A stretch of DNA of 64,000 nt, from contig NZ_CP107917.1 of the NCBI RefSeq assembly GCF_036014175.1, forward strand, positions 62,001-126,000. The letters run 5' to 3'. A program made the position numbers and the translations under genes. The first letter of the stretch is position 1. Each line of letters opens with the position of its first letter. This DNA comes from Streptomyces sp. NBC_00443. GTDB lineage: Bacteria > Actinomycetota > Actinomycetes > Streptomycetales > Streptomycetaceae. The notes under the pieces are model-generated. The model worked only from the letters and a program-made list of their open reading frames with translations, was not told the DNA's origin and did not search any database. Below are positions 8,378 to 16,891 of the stretch, piece by piece.

Positions 8378-9247
8378 TCAGGTACTGGTCGCTCGGGCCG
8401 AGCGGGGTTGGGTGCGGACGGCAGGCAGCCGGGCGCTGTCTTCGGCTCCGGCCAAGCTGTCGCCCAGGGCCAGGAGCGAGAGGATCCGCACCGGCCTGCC
8501 TGCTGTGGCAGCGGCCTCCAGTTTGTGGTGGCCGTCGAGGAGGAAGTGGGTCAGGCCCCAGTGCGCGGAGGGGTCATCTCCCAAGCCGAGGGAGGGCTGG
8601 CACACGTCCAGCGTGGAGATCGCCACCGCTGTGGGGACCGTTCCCCGTCCCATGAGCGCGACGTACTCCTCGACACGCTCCCTCTCGTTCCACGTCGGGG
8701 GAACCATGGGCACAACGAACTCGTAAAGGTGGGCGTCCGCGTCGACGGCGGTCTCGAAGGTCCGGTAGTACGGGGTATGCGGGTACTCCGGCAGGCCCCA
8801 GAACTGATCGATCCCCCACGTCGCGACCTGCTCGCCGCTGAAGTAGTCGCCTTCCTGGCCGGGGACGACCAACCTGGGTTCCACGTCCAGGAGAAGCGGA
8901 AGGTACTCGCCCTCCGGCAGCAACACACCGAACGCCTCGATCACCCCGCCGTCGTCCGGATCCTCCAGTGCACCCTCGAGCCGGTCCTGCACGCTCTCCA
9001 GGGACAACTTCTGCCTCGCGCTCTCCAACCGGCGGAACAGCAACGGGCACGTTCCGCAAAAGAAACTGAGCTCGAAGGCAGGCTCGTCGTCGACCATGAG
9101 CAAGCGACGCCGCAGCCCGCCGCCGATCTCCTGCAATTCCGTATCGAAGTGCAACCGCGCCTCGGGGGCGGGGAGGCCGAGGCTGCGCGGTTCGCCCAAT
9201 TTGATCAGCACGGACCGACCGTACGGGACGCTGTGGACCGCCTCCAC
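8378..9247 (-). CDS. Conserved hypothetical protein with a CxxC motif
   Basis: This 289-residue cytosolic protein starts at GTG 9247. An FCGTCPLLFRRLE motif near residue 65 could be half of a zinc site or a redox pair. The middle has PEYPHTPYYRTFETAVD and VPMVPPTWNERERVEEY. Near the C-terminus, HFLLDGHHKLEAAATAGRP resembles the 'D-G-H-H-K/R-L-A-A' motif of ParB/sulfiredoxin-like nucleotide-binding proteins. I recognise no characterised family. It forms its own transcription unit, with 220 bases before the divergently placed ANTAR gene. Confidence 0.7.
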   Translation of the reverse strand: MEAVHSVPYGRSVLIKLGEPRSLGLPAPEARLHFDTELQEIGGGLRRRLLMVDDEPAFELSFFCGTCPLLFRRLESARQKLSLESVQDRLEGALEDPDDGGVIEAFGVLLPEGEYLPLLLDVEPRLVVPGQEGDYFSGEQVATWGIDQFWGLPEYPHTPYYRTFETAVDADAHLYEFVVPMVPPTWNERERVEEYVALMGRGTVPTAVAISTLDVCQPSLGLGDDPSAHWGLTHFLLDGHHKLEAAATAGRPVRILSLLALGDSLAGAEDSARLPAVRTQPRSARATST

Positions 9248-9467
9248 CGACTACTGAGCGCGTATCTGGCCGGACGGGCCAAGCAGAGCGCCCAGTCACA
9301 CCAGTTCCAGCGCCCCTCGGTCCGGGCTTGACTCGACAAGCGCTCCACCCTCGACGCCCCGATCCTGGACACCACACAGAACGTCAGCACCACGCATACG
9401 GCAGGCAACATGAGGGCAGGCGACCAACGAAACGTCGACGCCCCCGAGACGACACCAGGAGGCATCC

Positions 9468-9788
9468 GTGCGCAGCAACGTCGGTCCAAACCCCTCCGCA
9501 GTTCAGACTGACGAGTCCCCGGCGACCCGGATTCCAGAGCTGGAATCCAAGGTCGGCCAGCTGGAACACACTGTGGAATCTCATGCCGTCATCGATCAGG
9601 CGATGGGCGTCCTCATCGCCGTCGGACGCCTCTCAGCCGCTGAGGCCTGGGACGTGCTCCGGGAAACTTCCATGAGCACCAACATCAAGCTCCGCCACGT
9701 GGCCGAACTCGTCGTCACCTGGGGTGCGACCGGTCACCTCGCGACAGATATCCGCAGCGAGCTCTCGCGCAGGCTGGCCCCTATCTGA
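9468..9788 (+). CDS. ANTAR-domain RNA-binding antiterminator-like protein
   Basis: This 106-residue protein starts at GTG 9468. A helical linker (RIPELESKVGQLEHTVESH) leads into an ANTAR domain (about residues 38-95) with AVIDQAMGVLIAVGRLSAAE, the usual three-helix bundle with conserved Ala/Met/Gly at the turn. ANTAR domains bind paired RNA hairpins and prevent termination. There is no GAF or receiver domain, so the sensor must be separate if there is one. A strong hairpin follows the stop. Confidence 0.85.
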   Translation: MRSNVGPNPSAVQTDESPATRIPELESKVGQLEHTVESHAVIDQAMGVLIAVGRLSAAEAWDVLRETSMSTNIKLRHVAELVVTWGATGHLATDIRSELSRRLAPI

Positions 9789-9810
9789 GCGATCAACCTG
9801 AAGCGCGCCC

Positions 9811-9847
9811 GCCCGGCCGCACCGCTGGGAGAACGGTGCAGCCGGGC
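9811..9847. terminator. Terminator hairpin after the ANTAR gene
   Basis: GCCCGGC plus GCACCG (9811-9824) pair with CGGTGC plus GCCGGGC (9834-9847), with one mismatched position and a 9-base loop. It starts 23 bases after the stop. The rest of the gap to 10106 shows only GC-rich sequence. Confidence 0.65.
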
Positions 9848-10106
9848 GATCGGGCCCGCGGGCCGCACCCAAACCGGCGGACTGCGCAGGTACTGCCGGA
9901 GAATCGCGCCCGCCGCCCGTCCGGATAATCATCCTGCGGCCCACCCGGCCACTGGCTGGCCACGGCGCGCCAGCACGCGCACCACAAGCCCCGAACAGCT
10001 GACAGACGCTCGCCCTGGCATCCCCGACCGCAGCCGTCCGGCCCTGCCTCCGTGGGCCGCCGCGGTCACGTGAGCGGCGAACCGCTCCGGGTGGAAGGCA
10101 TGGGGC

Positions 10107-11087
10107 GTGACGTGGACGCTGCCGGAGCCGATGCTGGCCAGCCCTGTGCCTGATCCAGTCCTGCCCCCGGGGTGGGCCAGCGAGCCCAAGTGGGACGGAT
10201 TTCGGGCCCTGTTCTCCATAGACGCTGGACGTGTGGTGCTGCGGTCCAGGCGTGGCACGGACCTGGCGCCGGCGTTCCCGGAGGTGGCCGCCGCTCGCGG
10301 GCAGCTGCCGGACGCTACGGCGCTGGACGGGGAGCTGGTGGTGTGGGAGGCCGGGCGGCTGGCGTTCGAGCGCCTGCAGGAGCGCCTGCAGCGGCGTGCT
10401 GCCGGAGCTTCCCGGCTCGCACAGGAGTGGCCCGCGCACTTCGGCCTTCGACGTGCTGCGGCTCGCGGGCCAGGACACAACAGCGTGGCCGTACCGGCGG
10501 CGCCGGGCCGCGCTGGAGACATTGTTCGCCGAGCGTCAGCTGACGGCGCCGTGGGCGCTGTGCCCGTCGACCACCGACCCGGACACCGTCCGCGAATGGC
10601 TGACGTGGACGGCGGCCGGCCTGGAGGGACTGCTCTTCAAAGGACTCGACAGTCTTTATCTGCCTTCGGTGCGGGGGTGGCGGAAGTACAAGGTGCGCGA
10701 GAGCCAGGACGCGATCGTCGGCGCCGTCACCGGCTCCCTCGCCGCGCCCCGAAGTCTGATCCTAGGGCGACTCGATACCGACGTGCGCCTGCGATACGTC
10801 GGCCGCACACGACCCTGTCCGAGGCGGCCGGCGCCGGTGTCGCCAGTCTGCTGTCCCCCGCCGCGGGCGGGCACCCGTGGACGGGCTGGACGTTCTCCGC
10901 CGGGTGGGGCAGGTGGGGCACGAAGGAAACCTTGACCGTCACCCTCGTACAGCCCGACCTGGTCGTGGAAGTCGACGTCGACGTCGACGTCGCCCGGGAC
11001 AGCACCGGCCGATGGCGCCACCCCACACGCTGGCACCGCACCCGCCCAGACCTCTCCCCCGACGAGGTAGCCCCCTTCGGCATCTGA
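10107..11087 (+). pseudogene. ATP-dependent DNA ligase (LigC-like) with two frameshifts
   Basis: From GTG 10107, motif I (EPKWDGFR, nucleophile Lys28) and motif III (LDGELVVW) are intact. Near 10437 the frame shifts by two lost bases within a HF(V)AFDVLRL stretch, and the next frame carries motif IV (EGLLFKGLDSLY) and motif V (WRKYKVRES). A second shift near 10806 (one base lost after YVGRT) leads to LSEAAGAGVASLL and the C-terminal OB-like end at 11087. Joined, it is a ~325-residue ligase like those used in non-homologous or accessory repair. All ligase motifs are conserved, so the shifts are either recent or sequencing errors. Confidence 0.8.
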
Positions 11088-11108
11088 ACCCCCCGGGGCC
11101 CGGGGGGT
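11088..11108. terminator. Perfect palindrome directly after the ligase stop
   Basis: ACCCCCCGGG, one G, then CCCGGGGGGT form a 10-bp perfect inverted repeat starting at the base after TGA. The tight loop means it would fold with an opened tip. Confidence 0.6.
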
Positions 11109-11341
11109 CGCTCTGCAAACGAGAACGGGAGTCGTTTGTCGATGGCTTCGGGAGTCACTGCGTGACCCCCGTCGCTTGATCAATGCCGATGAGTTCGGGA
11201 GTCACGGACGGCCGGAGCGGCGGTTCGAGGGTCCTCCCTCGGCAAAGCGGCGCCGGGCCCACGGAAGCGGCGTGCGGTGCGCGCCTCACTCATCGGCCGG
11301 CGGGTGACCGGCGAGGCGCTCGGGATTGTGCTGCGCGCGCT

Positions 11342-12424
11342 TCATGGCGGCAGTGTCGAGCTTCTGTTGCCGAAGGGGAGTTCCTGGTCGAGCTTCTGCG
11401 CGGCATCCTTGGCAAGCCCCCCGTCGACCATCTGCCAGAAGTGCGGTTCGTAAGGCTGGCGGACGTGCACCGGCTGCGAGAAGAGCATCTTCATCACCGG
11501 GTCGGTGCCCGCGCCTTCGAGCAGGTCTCCCGGATCGAAGGGCTCGGCGTGGCGGATGAGGCCGAAATCGAGGAGGCGCTGGCAGCCGTCCTCCCAGGCA
11601 TCATCGCGCAGGCCGAACCAGCGCATGCGGGACCGTGTGGTGAGGAAGACCCCCGACGTGTGGTGCTTCTTGGACGCCCACTGGCTCAACATTCTCAGGA
11701 TGAGCCAGGTGGCGACCTCGGAAGGATTGAGTAGCTGGATCCAGCCCTTCAGGAAGAAGTCCTTGGGAAGCGCGATCGTCTGGGCGGCCGACCCTTGTGG
11801 ATCGGGGACGGTGTAGAAGTCCGGAATCTTCCTATCGCCCCGCCCGCCCTCCTCCATGAGCGAGAAGTTCTCGTACAACCGCTGTCCGCGCGCGCCCCGA
11901 GGCATGTTGACCAGGGCGTCTTCCTGGCCGAGTTCTTCCAGAGTTCTCAGGGCTCCCTTGACTTGCTGGAGGCGCAGGGCCTCCAGCTTCCTCTTGCGCC
12001 ACCGGTCCTCCGCCTGCGTGCTACCGCGGAGTTCCGCGGGCATCTGCTCCAACGTGGTGTCGTACGTACCCAACACGGTGTCGTACGCGCCGTCGATGGC
12101 AACGAGGGTGGACCACGATCCGGCCCCCTTCAGCGGGAGAACGTTCTGCCAAGGTTCCCCTGTGTCCAGTCGGCACTGCGCCTCGAAGGCCGCCAGCAGG
12201 TAGAAGCGCAGCGCTATCCCCCGTGGAAGGACCAGCTTGGTGAGCCTCGACCGTTCCCCGTCGGCCCGCAGCAGGGTGCGGCGCAGGATGATCGAGTCCG
12301 GCTTCTTCCCGGCCTTCCAGATTCCATCCAGGGCCTTAGAGGCAGTCGTGACCGAGCCGGTCTTCCGCATCTGCTGCAGCCGTCGCAGTCTGCGCTCGTC
12401 CGTCGTCTCCTTGGCATCAGCCAC
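11342..12424 (-). CDS. Uncharacterised 360-residue protein, possibly a plasmid replication or partition protein
   Basis: The protein is soluble and basic at the N-terminus (DERRLRRLQQMRKTG). The central part contains VLPRGIALRFYLLAAFEAQC and later FFLKGWIQLLNPSEVATWLI, LRMLSQWASKKHHTSGVFL and RMRWFGLRDDAWEDGCQRLL. The last two resemble the helix-wing layout of winged-helix replication initiators (a short helix pair followed by LLDFGLIRH). I do not recognise the family with certainty. The context supports a plasmid-type role: an inverted-repeat operator sits just upstream and an array of hairpins beyond that, and relaxase debris lies 3 kb away. An alternative is a phage or ICE accessory protein. 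Confidence 0.6.
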   Translation of the reverse strand: MADAKETTDERRLRRLQQMRKTGSVTTASKALDGIWKAGKKPDSIILRRTLLRADGERSRLTKLVLPRGIALRFYLLAAFEAQCRLDTGEPWQNVLPLKGAGSWSTLVAIDGAYDTVLGTYDTTLEQMPAELRGSTQAEDRWRKRKLEALRLQQVKGALRTLEELGQEDALVNMPRGARGQRLYENFSLMEEGGRGDRKIPDFYTVPDPQGSAAQTIALPKDFFLKGWIQLLNPSEVATWLILRMLSQWASKKHHTSGVFLTTRSRMRWFGLRDDAWEDGCQRLLDFGLIRHAEPFDPGDLLEGAGTDPVMKMLFSQPVHVRQPYEPHFWQMVDGGLAKDAAQKLDQELPFGNRSSTLPP

Positions 12425-12445
12425 GACCGCTCCAAAGTGAGTCAG

Positions 12446-12512
12446 CGTTTTGATCTCGCTGTTTTAACCCGGGAGAAGGCTGTCACTGACGTCCTTTACC
12501 CGGGTCAAAACG
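12446..12512. promoter_or_regulatory. Pair of inverted repeats upstream of the 360-residue gene
   Basis: GTTTTAACCCGGGAGAAGG on the plus strand (from 12461) and GTTTTGACCCGGGTAAAGG on the minus strand (ending near 12492-12511) are near-identical and face each other. A further CGTTTTGA (12446-12453) is the exact complement of TCAAAACG (12505-12512). The AT-rich cores in a GC-rich background and the position 20-90 bases upstream of the start at 12424 suggest an autoregulatory operator or iteron-type initiator site. Confidence 0.55.
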
Positions 12513-12540
12513 TTGATCACGCCCTGAATAAGGCTCTTCC

Positions 12541-12634
12541 GGGCCCCTGAAGATTGATTCAGGCCCGCTCAACGCGGGCGCCGCGGCTACGCCGTTCGCA
12601 CGGACGCGAACGGCCCCGGGTACCAGCCGGGGCC
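12541..12634. repeat. Array of four consecutive hairpins
   Basis: Four foldbacks follow one another. The first is GGGC..CTGAA/TTCAG GCCC (12541-12566) and the second GCCCGC/GCGGGC (12563-12579). The third is GCCGTTCGC/GCGAACGGC (12591-12614) and the fourth GGCCCCGG/CCGGGGCC (12612-12634). Adjacent arms overlap by a few bases at two junctions, so those neighbouring hairpins compete. Such arrays are typical of plasmid origins or Streptomyces telomere-like ends, but could also be a leader attenuator for the small gene that follows. Confidence 0.6.
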
Positions 12635-12668
12635 GCCTGCTCGAAGAACTCTTCAAGGAGAACGGTAC

Positions 12669-12829
12669 GTGGCGGATTCCCAGGACCCCAGCCCTTGCCG
12701 CAGCGCTGGGCGATCATCCTGCTCGCCGGTGTCGTGGCGGGCGCACTCGTCCTGAGCCTGGCACGTGTGCTGCCGGGGCTCAGTGCCGCTGGCGCGACCA
12801 TGCTCGCCCTGCACAAGCTCATGGCGTAG
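12669..12829 (+). CDS. Small single-pass membrane protein, probably frameshifted in the assembly
   Basis: AAGGAG lies 8 bases before GTG 12669, which reads MADSQDPSP. One base appears missing in the C run near 12694, after which the other frame continues LPQRWAIILLAGVVAGALVL and SAAGATMLALHKLMA to TAG 12827. Joined, it is a ~54-residue protein with one strong transmembrane helix. Small hydrophobic proteins of this sort are common in Streptomyces plasmid transfer regions (Spd-like), but I cannot assign a family. A perfect terminator follows. Confidence 0.5.
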
Positions 12830-12836
12830 CGAAACA

Positions 12837-12867
12837 CGGTGGAGGGCGCTGCCAGCACCCTCCACCG
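12837..12867. terminator. Perfect 10-bp terminator hairpin
   Basis: CGGTGGAGGG (12837-12846) pairs with CCCTCCACCG (12858-12867) around an 11-base loop. It is placed 8 bases after the small membrane gene's stop. Confidence 0.75.
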
Positions 12868-13278
12868 GCGCTGCCAGGCACCCCGGGCCGTCCCTGTACC
12901 CAGCGGGGCGGCAGCGGCTGGTGCCTTCCGAACTCGTGAGCATCCACTGGCCGCCTTCCACGCGCCTCCCGCGCTCATCGACAAACGACTCCCGATCTCG
13001 TGGACAAAGCCATGAGGGCTTCTCCACCGTCTGCATCGCGCGGGCGGCGCAGCTGCGCCTTGCCATCCAGCGCCACGCTCATAGGCTGGTGCTGCTCGGG
13101 GTCGTCGCGGAGACACCTCAGGCGTTTAACGTGTCAAGCTGCGGCGGCGAGTTCGACGGGCAGCGCGGTGTGTTCGTCGAACAGCTGGTGGTGCTGGAGA
13201 CACCTCACAGTCCTATGCCGGTCAGGTCGCTGGGGTCGAGGTCTCGAACAACGACGACCTCGCGGCTAGCCTTGCCGC
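12868..13278. other. Intergenic stretch, no gene recognised
   Basis: Open frames here have no start signal and no recognisable protein content. Confidence 0.4.
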
Positions 13279-13632
13279 ATGACCGAATCGGCCTCTCTCC
13301 TGCGCTCCTTGCCGACTTGGGTCCAGGTCGCCGCGGTGCGGGACTTCATCCACGGACGGACGTACGCGGCCGCCGTTCCGACCATCCGCCTCAACGGGGA
13401 GCCGCCCCACGCCCCAGGTTCCACACTGGCGCGCGTAGCGGAGGTCAACGGGGCCCTCTACGAAGTCACGTCTCATCTGTGCCGTCGGCTATATGACGAG
13501 CTTGAGAGTGGTCGCCCTGGCCCCACCGCCCATGCATCGTGGGATGCCCTCCTCACGATCACCGCGGCTTGGCGCGAGGACCCAGAGCTGCCGACCTGGG
13601 TGAACGGGCTGCTGCCGATCAAGCCGCGCTGA
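13279..13632 (+). CDS. Conserved hypothetical protein
   Basis: This 117-residue soluble protein starts at ATG 13279. It contains SLLRSLPTWVQVAAVRDF, LARVAEVNGALYEVTSHLCR, and a C-terminal DPELPTWVNGLLPIKPR. It has no membrane or signal segment and no known motif. Its stop at 13630-13632 lies inside the 3' end of the convergent IS110 transposase gene (stop at 13619), so the last few codons may have been supplied by the insertion. The family is not recognised. Confidence 0.6.
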   Translation: MTESASLLRSLPTWVQVAAVRDFIHGRTYAAAVPTIRLNGEPPHAPGSTLARVAEVNGALYEVTSHLCRRLYDELESGRPGPTAHASWDALLTITAAWREDPELPTWVNGLLPIKPR

Positions 13633-14854
13633 CCTCGAGCTCAGGCGGTCCAGGGAACGCGGCCTGCTCCTCGAAGAGCTCGCGGTGCTGGAGACAGTGG
13701 TAGAGCTGGCCGAGCATGCGATTGAAGAGGTTCCTCTGGGCGGCGGCATGCCAGTCGCCACAGCTATCGCGCCGTCTGCGGTAGTGGGCTTTGGCGCCCG
13801 GTGAGGCGCTGATCGCTGAGAAGGCCCAGAGATAGCCGGCATGGTTGAGGTGGTCGTTCTTCACCCACCTGCGGGTGACAGCCGACTTCTTGCCGGACGC
13901 CCTGGTGATGGGTGAAGCGCCGGCGTATGCCTTGAGTCCGCGGGCGTCAGAGAATCGGGATCGGTCGTCTCCGATCTCGGCCAGTACCCGAGCGCCGAGC
14001 TGATGTCCGAGACCTGGGAAACTGAGGATGATCTCAGCGTCCGGATGCTGAGGGAAAGCCTCCTCCACCGCCTCGGCCAGGTCGTCGGCTGCCGTGTATG
14101 CGGCCTCCAGATGGACCACGAGGGCGAGCATCTGCTTGCCGAGAGCCTCCTCGACCAGCGATGGCTGGTGGGCCCAGTCGGCGCGGAAGATCTCCCGAAG
14201 CCGCTCGGCCTCGGCTGCGATGCCCCGCTGGCGGTCAGCGCGCTTGAGCGCGGCCTGCAGCTGCGTATGCGTCAGCCGCGCGGCTCGCGTCGGTGTCGGG
14301 GCCGCCCTGAGGAGCTCGTGAGCCTCCGGCCTGCACAGACCGTTCCGCCAGGACTCGAACGCGGTGAGCGCTGAGGGGTAGTACTCCCGCAGCAGGGAGC
14401 GGAGCTGATTGGAGATCTGCTGCCGATTCCACGTCGCGTCCTGCTGGGCCCGTGCCGGCACACTAACCACGCGCGCCATGTCGCTGTCCTGCGGCAGCGG
14501 CCGGTGGGCGTGCATGTCAGTGCGCAGGATGTTGGCCAGGACCAGCGCGTCGCCGGCGTCGGACTTCTTGCGGGAGACGGGGTGCCGGTCGCGGTAGCGG
14601 GCAGCGGCCATCGGGTTGATTGCGAACACCTTCCGCCTGCCCGTCCGCAGCACCGCGACGAGCAGCCGTGAAGTCTCGATCGCGACCGGGATCGGGGCCT
14701 CCTCGGTGTCGCCAAATTCGGCAAGCAGATCCAGAAGGATCTTGTAGCCGACCGCGTCGTCCGTGATACGCCGCTTGGTTACGAGCACGCCGGCGTCGTC
14801 GACTAACGCAACGTCGTGAGTACTCTCCGCCCAGTCGATGCCGCAGTAGATCAA
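13619..14854 (-). CDS. IS110-family transposase
   Basis: This is a ~411-residue DEDD transposase/recombinase. The N-terminal RuvC-like domain begins IYCGIDWAESTHDVALVDD and includes AIETSR and SRKKSDAGDALVLANIL, carrying the acidic residues. The C-terminal domain has the family signature FPGLGHQLGARVLAEIGDD and ASPITRASGKK with the conserved serine. TTG 14854 with an upstream GGGGAGGGG is the likely start; TTG 14875 is an alternative. The gene is intact and could be active. IS110 elements lack normal inverted repeats, so the exact ends cannot be read from the sequence alone. Confidence 0.92.
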   Translation of the reverse strand: MIYCGIDWAESTHDVALVDDAGVLVTKRRITDDAVGYKILLDLLAEFGDTEEAPIPVAIETSRLLVAVLRTGRRKVFAINPMAAARYRDRHPVSRKKSDAGDALVLANILRTDMHAHRPLPQDSDMARVVSVPARAQQDATWNRQQISNQLRSLLREYYPSALTAFESWRNGLCRPEAHELLRAAPTPTRAARLTHTQLQAALKRADRQRGIAAEAERLREIFRADWAHQPSLVEEALGKQMLALVVHLEAAYTAADDLAEAVEEAFPQHPDAEIILSFPGLGHQLGARVLAEIGDDRSRFSDARGLKAYAGASPITRASGKKSAVTRRWVKNDHLNHAGYLWAFSAISASPGAKAHYRRRRDSCGDWHAAAQRNLFNRMLGQLYHCLQHRELFEEQAAFPGPPELEVSAA

Positions 14855-14917
14855 GATTCCCCTCCCCTGGCGCAACGATTTATCCTGGTCACGAGCACGT
14901 GCGGGCCACGCGTCGAC

Positions 14918-15229
14918 CTAATCCCAGGACTCAGCGCGATGACTGGTCCGCCACCTCAGCAGCCGTTCGTGGCACCAGCTCGTCTCACGGGCGTCCGGAT
15001 GCCGAACCTGCCCGAAGACCAGCTCCATCTGCCGCTGCGTCACTGTCTCCCCGGCGGTGAGCCCGAGGGCGGACAGACCGCGCCCCATCCACACCCCGGG
15101 CGGCAGCCCGGCCATCTCCTGAGCGTCCTTCAACGGTCGGCGAGCCGGACGGCGGCCGTCCCCGAAGGACACCCCACGCACGTAGTACCGCCAGGCGTTC
15201 CGCCTCTGAACCTTCGCAACACTGATCAT
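14918..15229 (-). pseudogene. N-terminal stub of a TrwC/MobF-type relaxase
   Basis: From ATG 15229 the frame reads MISVAKVQRRNAWRYYVRGV, then PPGVWMGRGLSALGLTAGET and ELVFGQVRHPDARE. This is the opening of actinobacterial relaxases, which nick plasmid DNA at oriT and are normally over 1,000 residues. Homology ends after about 90 residues and a stop follows at 14918, next to the IS110 element. The rest of the protein, with the catalytic histidine triad, is missing. This marks a former conjugative or mobilisable element. Confidence 0.8.
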
Positions 15230-15240
15230 CCGGTGGCACC

Positions 15241-16173
15241 CCCTCAGTGGTGCGAGAACGCCCAGAACCGGCTGCTGGCCACCCGCACTCAAGCCTGCCG
15301 GATCGACGGGGTCATCTACCGGACGTGGGTGGAACGGAACGGCACCAGGACCCAGACCGGTGGGGTCGACATCATCATCAACTACAGCTACGGCAGCACG
15401 AGTGAATCGCGCATCGCCCACCAAGTCGACGTCACTGCCCCCAAGGGGTGGGGCGACGTACTCAAGGGCTCCTACACCGGCAACGCGCGAGACGGCTACG
15501 CCTGCACGAAGGAGAGCGGTTCATTCCCGGCGAAGCCGATCCAACCGCTGAGCAAGTGGCACACGGGTGAGGCCTTCTTCGATTCGACAGCGACCGCATC
15601 CGGCGCAGTCGGAGAGTGTGCTTCAGGGTGGGGTCTGACCTTCTCGACGCCGGGTTACCCCCCGACGCACTACGTCGACCCCGCCATCCACGAGTTCCGG
15701 TGCGACAACAACACAGCCGGCAGGACAAAACCAGGGTGCGTCGTCCCCTGGTACGCATCGGCCCTGCAATACAGCAAGGCCGTCAATCCTGAACTGGCTT
15801 CCCACGTCTCACGGGCGCAGGCATCTGGACTGCCGGGTGCAACCTTCGAAGCTCCGCTGACCCGCACGACCAACGCGACGGTCATCAGAGACAACCGGAC
15901 GAAGGCATGCGGTGACGCACCCAGCATTGCCGGCAAGAGCTGCGACGAGTACCCCGTCGCCACCTCCTACCAAGGACTCAGTGCCGGCGGGACCCGTCGT
16001 AGCTTTGACAGCTGCCAGCTCGATCACATCCCGACCCAGCAGGGCCCAGCGGGTGTCAGCCTCTGCATGATCAATGAGGCGAGAACGACTCACAGGGCGG
16101 GCTCAACTCGGGCTTCTACAAGAGCGAGCGCGTCCTCGACAACGACCCGTTCCGGGTACTCGTCACCCCGTAG
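15241..16173 (+). pseudogene. Secreted-type protein with a C-terminal NucA/NucB deoxyribonuclease domain, 5'-truncated and frameshifted
   Basis: The frame opens abruptly at the relaxase junction, without a signal peptide. It contains LLATRTQACRIDGVIYRTW and a beta-rich domain (FPAKPIQPLSKWHTGEAFF, LTFSTPGYPPTHYVDP), then VNPELASHVSRAQASGLPG. The nuclease domain follows: NRTKACGDAPSIAGKSCDEY and SAGGTRRSFDSCQLDHIPTQ. At about 16078 one G is missing; the next frame supplies ENDSQGGLNSGFYKSERVL and DNDPFRVLVTP to TAG 16173. This pattern is the NucA/NucB nuclease found as a toxin tip in Streptomyces. Lacking its export region, it is probably a displaced toxin remnant. Confidence 0.8.
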
Positions 16174-16303
16174 CCCCATACCGGCGATAACCGCACAGGG
16201 TCCCGGGGCGGCTCGCCGACACCGTTGCAGCCGCCCCCGGAGCAGCCCAGCGGGAAGAATCGGCACAGCGCCCGAACGTGAAACGTGAAGCAGGAGAGGC
16301 CAC

Positions 16304-16730
16304 ATGGACGCCCCATGGCATGAAGTCTTCGTCGGGGAGGGCACGTTCGGACTGCTGGACGAGGGAGAAATCCCGGTGCATTCCGCGGACTGGTCGAACG
16401 GGCTCATCGCACCCATGCTGCAAGGCGGAGCGCTCGTCCGCACGGGTATCCGGACCGGATCCGTCTGTGTCCGCGTCCAGGCACAACAAGAACCAGCGAC
16501 AGAGATAGACGCTTCACGGCCCTGGGAAGAGGTCGTCGAAGCCAGCGTGGCAGCCCCCCCGCGACCACCTCCAACTCGAGTCACTCGACTTCGGCCCTCC
16601 CGACCCGAACGGGCCACTCACAGGGCGAGGCAGCACCCACTACCGCGTCCGAGTTCACGCCCGAGGCAGAGAAGCAGCATGGGACAAGACAGCTGAAACG
16701 CCCACCGAGGAGTACCTGCTCCTCGTGTGA
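16304..16730 (+). pseudogene. Candidate immunity protein for the adjacent nuclease, frameshifted at a C7 run
   Basis: ATG 16304 begins MDAPWHEVFVGEGTFGLLDE and runs through PMLQGGALVRTGIRTGSV. At the C7 run (16554-16560) the frame is lost; the next frame continues DHLQLESLDFGPPDPNGPL, THYRVRVHARGREAAWDK and EEYLLLV to TGA 16728. The joined product is ~140 residues, small, acidic and cytosolic, and sits 131 bases after a nuclease-toxin gene on the same strand. These are the usual properties of a polymorphic-toxin immunity protein. I do not recognise the family, so the role is inferred from position. Confidence 0.5.
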
Positions 16731-16891
16731 CCCTCCGAACCCGCGCCCACCCAAACCCTGCGCACCAGCAGCCAGCTCGAACAACAGCAACAATCCGAGG
16801 CCGCCAACCCTCACCCGCCGCGCACGACCCCGCCGGTAGCGCCTGAGCCGGAACCCCGTGCACGGCCCGACGAAGTGCTCTGAAGGCGCCA

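Noticed and set aside
8243..9331. A 362-codon plus-strand open frame
   Set aside because: It is the complement of the 289-residue minus-strand gene, which has coherent protein motifs; the plus frame has none.
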